From Parafannyhessea sp902761955 (GTDB lineage Bacteria; Actinomycetota; Coriobacteriia; Coriobacteriales; Atopobiaceae), in contig CACWMM010000071.1 of the NCBI GenBank assembly GCA_902761955.1, forward strand, positions 1-13,953: a DNA stretch of 13,953 nucleotides. The letters are read 5' to 3'. The position numbers were made by a program, and so were the translations under genes. Within the stretch, counting starts at the first letter, position 1. Every line of letters starts with the position of its first letter. Of this stretch, positions 13,356 through 13,953 are shown in pieces. Below the pieces are notes generated by a model. It was not told where the DNA came from. It saw only the letters and a list, made by a program, of their open reading frames with translations, and made no database searches.

Positions 13356-13953
13356 TCAACTAGTTCCAAACATTAGCTTAGCGAGTATGTCTCTTGCCGC
13401 ACCTCGTGAGAGGGTGTCCTGTTCGCCCTGGTTGAAATAGTTGCATAGGCATCCGTAGCAGCAGGAGTCCTCGCCGCAGTCACAGGTGTCGACTATCTCA
13501 TAGGCCCTTTCCAGCAGGGAGTCTATGCTGCGGCTGAGTTGGAGTGCCCTCCCCGCTCCGCCTGGGACGTCGTCGTAGATGAGGACCGACTCGTCGCCCG
13601 TGTCGAAGTTCGTGTAAGTTGTCGCCCCAATCTCTCCCTCGGGAATGTTCATGACGGAGACGGCTGCCTGTACCAAGGCCCACATGAGCGAGCGCCACTC
13701 TGACCGTTCGCGATTCGAGTGCTCGTCCAGGGCGAATGTGAGCTCGAGGACGTCGGTGGTGAAATCTGTGCCAAGACCTGCGTATCGCTGCGTCTCCTTG
13801 GCCACGCACCAGCCCTCGTGCTTGATGTTCTCGCCGGTCGGGGCTGCCGCTCCGCAGTACCCGCAGACCGAGAAGCCCCTCGATCCCGGCCCGCGGTTGA
13901 TCGCGTAGAGGTGGCCGTTGCCTGCGTGCCTCATGCCGAGCCTTCCGCCGGGC
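13356..13953 (-). CDS. DUF1998 (DrmB/helicase-associated zinc) protein, C-terminal part; 5' end beyond the window
   Basis: At least 198 residues are visible. The frame is open to the right edge (PGGRLG precedes the first internal Met at 13934), so the start is outside. Counting from that Met: CGYCG (C24, C27) and C43, then FTTDVLELTFALDE (58-71), an MNIPEGEIGATTY block (95-107), IYDDVPGGAG (119-128) and the cluster CDCGEDSCCYGCLC (151-164), ending LSRGAARDILAKLMF. This order (zinc cysteines, YDDxPGGAG, cysteine cluster) is the DUF1998 signature. DUF1998 is found in DrmB of the DISARM phage-defence system and at the end of several DEAD/DEAH helicases. Which one this is cannot be told without the missing 5' part. 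The stop at 13356 is followed by a hairpin. Confidence 0.8.
   Translation of the reverse strand, partial: PGGRLGMRHAGNGHLYAINRGPGSRGFSVCGYCGAAAPTGENIKHEGWCVAKETQRYAGLGTDFTTDVLELTFALDEHSNRERSEWRSLMWALVQAAVSVMNIPEGEIGATTYTNFDTGDESVLIYDDVPGGAGRALQLSRSIDSLLERAYEIVDTCDCGEDSCCYGCLCNYFNQGEQDTLSRGAARDILAKLMFGTS

Noticed and set aside
13932..13934. ATG as true start of the DUF1998 gene
   Set aside because: The frame stays open to the window edge and DUF1998 normally sits at the C-terminus of a much longer protein.

Overview
This is GC-rich DNA with strong AAGGAGG-type ribosome-binding sites. The gene content is typical of a mobile defence island: a type I specificity fragment, a GIY-YIG/DUF4357 protein, McrBC, a PcfJ-like plasmid/ICE protein and a DUF1998 zinc protein. 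Composition and the AWEQRK-type HsdS suggest a gut-associated high-GC actinobacterium, plausibly Coriobacteriia (Olsenella/Collinsella/Eggerthella-like). That is inference; no taxonomic marker gene is present.

Layout. (1) 1-678, minus strand: a one-TRD HsdS-type ORF. A second TRD starts out of frame at the left edge, and both TRDs begin at the same 20-bp sequence, as in recombining hsdS loci. (2) 739-6155, plus strand: a GIY-YIG/DUF4357 protein, then a tightly coupled mcrB-mcrC pair. The McrB AAA+ domain carries an EVE/PUA-like insertion. (3) 6156-7252: hairpin-rich intergenic DNA around a small minus-strand gene with a YraN-like C-terminus. A 32-bp tandem duplication shifts its reading frame, and its terminator fits the unshifted frame. 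(4) 7253-9944, plus strand: a small acidic protein, then two genes overlapping by ATGA. The first has a Rossmann/TIR-like N-terminus. The second has a PD-(D/E)XK-like motif (QxK variant), a glycine-rich membrane-type region and a C-terminal FEPEA repeat. (5) 9929-11394, minus strand: a 51-aa protein and a 415-aa HTH protein, converging on the previous operon with a 16-bp overlap. (6) 11395-13355: a PcfJ-like gene flanked by palindromes, including a perfect 18-bp inverted repeat upstream. (7) 13356 to the right edge, minus strand: the C-terminus of a DUF1998 (DrmB/helicase-associated) protein.

How the parts fit. McrBC should cut modified DNA, and the HsdS and DUF1998 fragments belong to systems extending past both edges. 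The two-gene unit at 7735-9944 is the best candidate for an undescribed system: translationally coupled, with a possible nuclease-like head joined to membrane-type segments, and sitting among defence genes.
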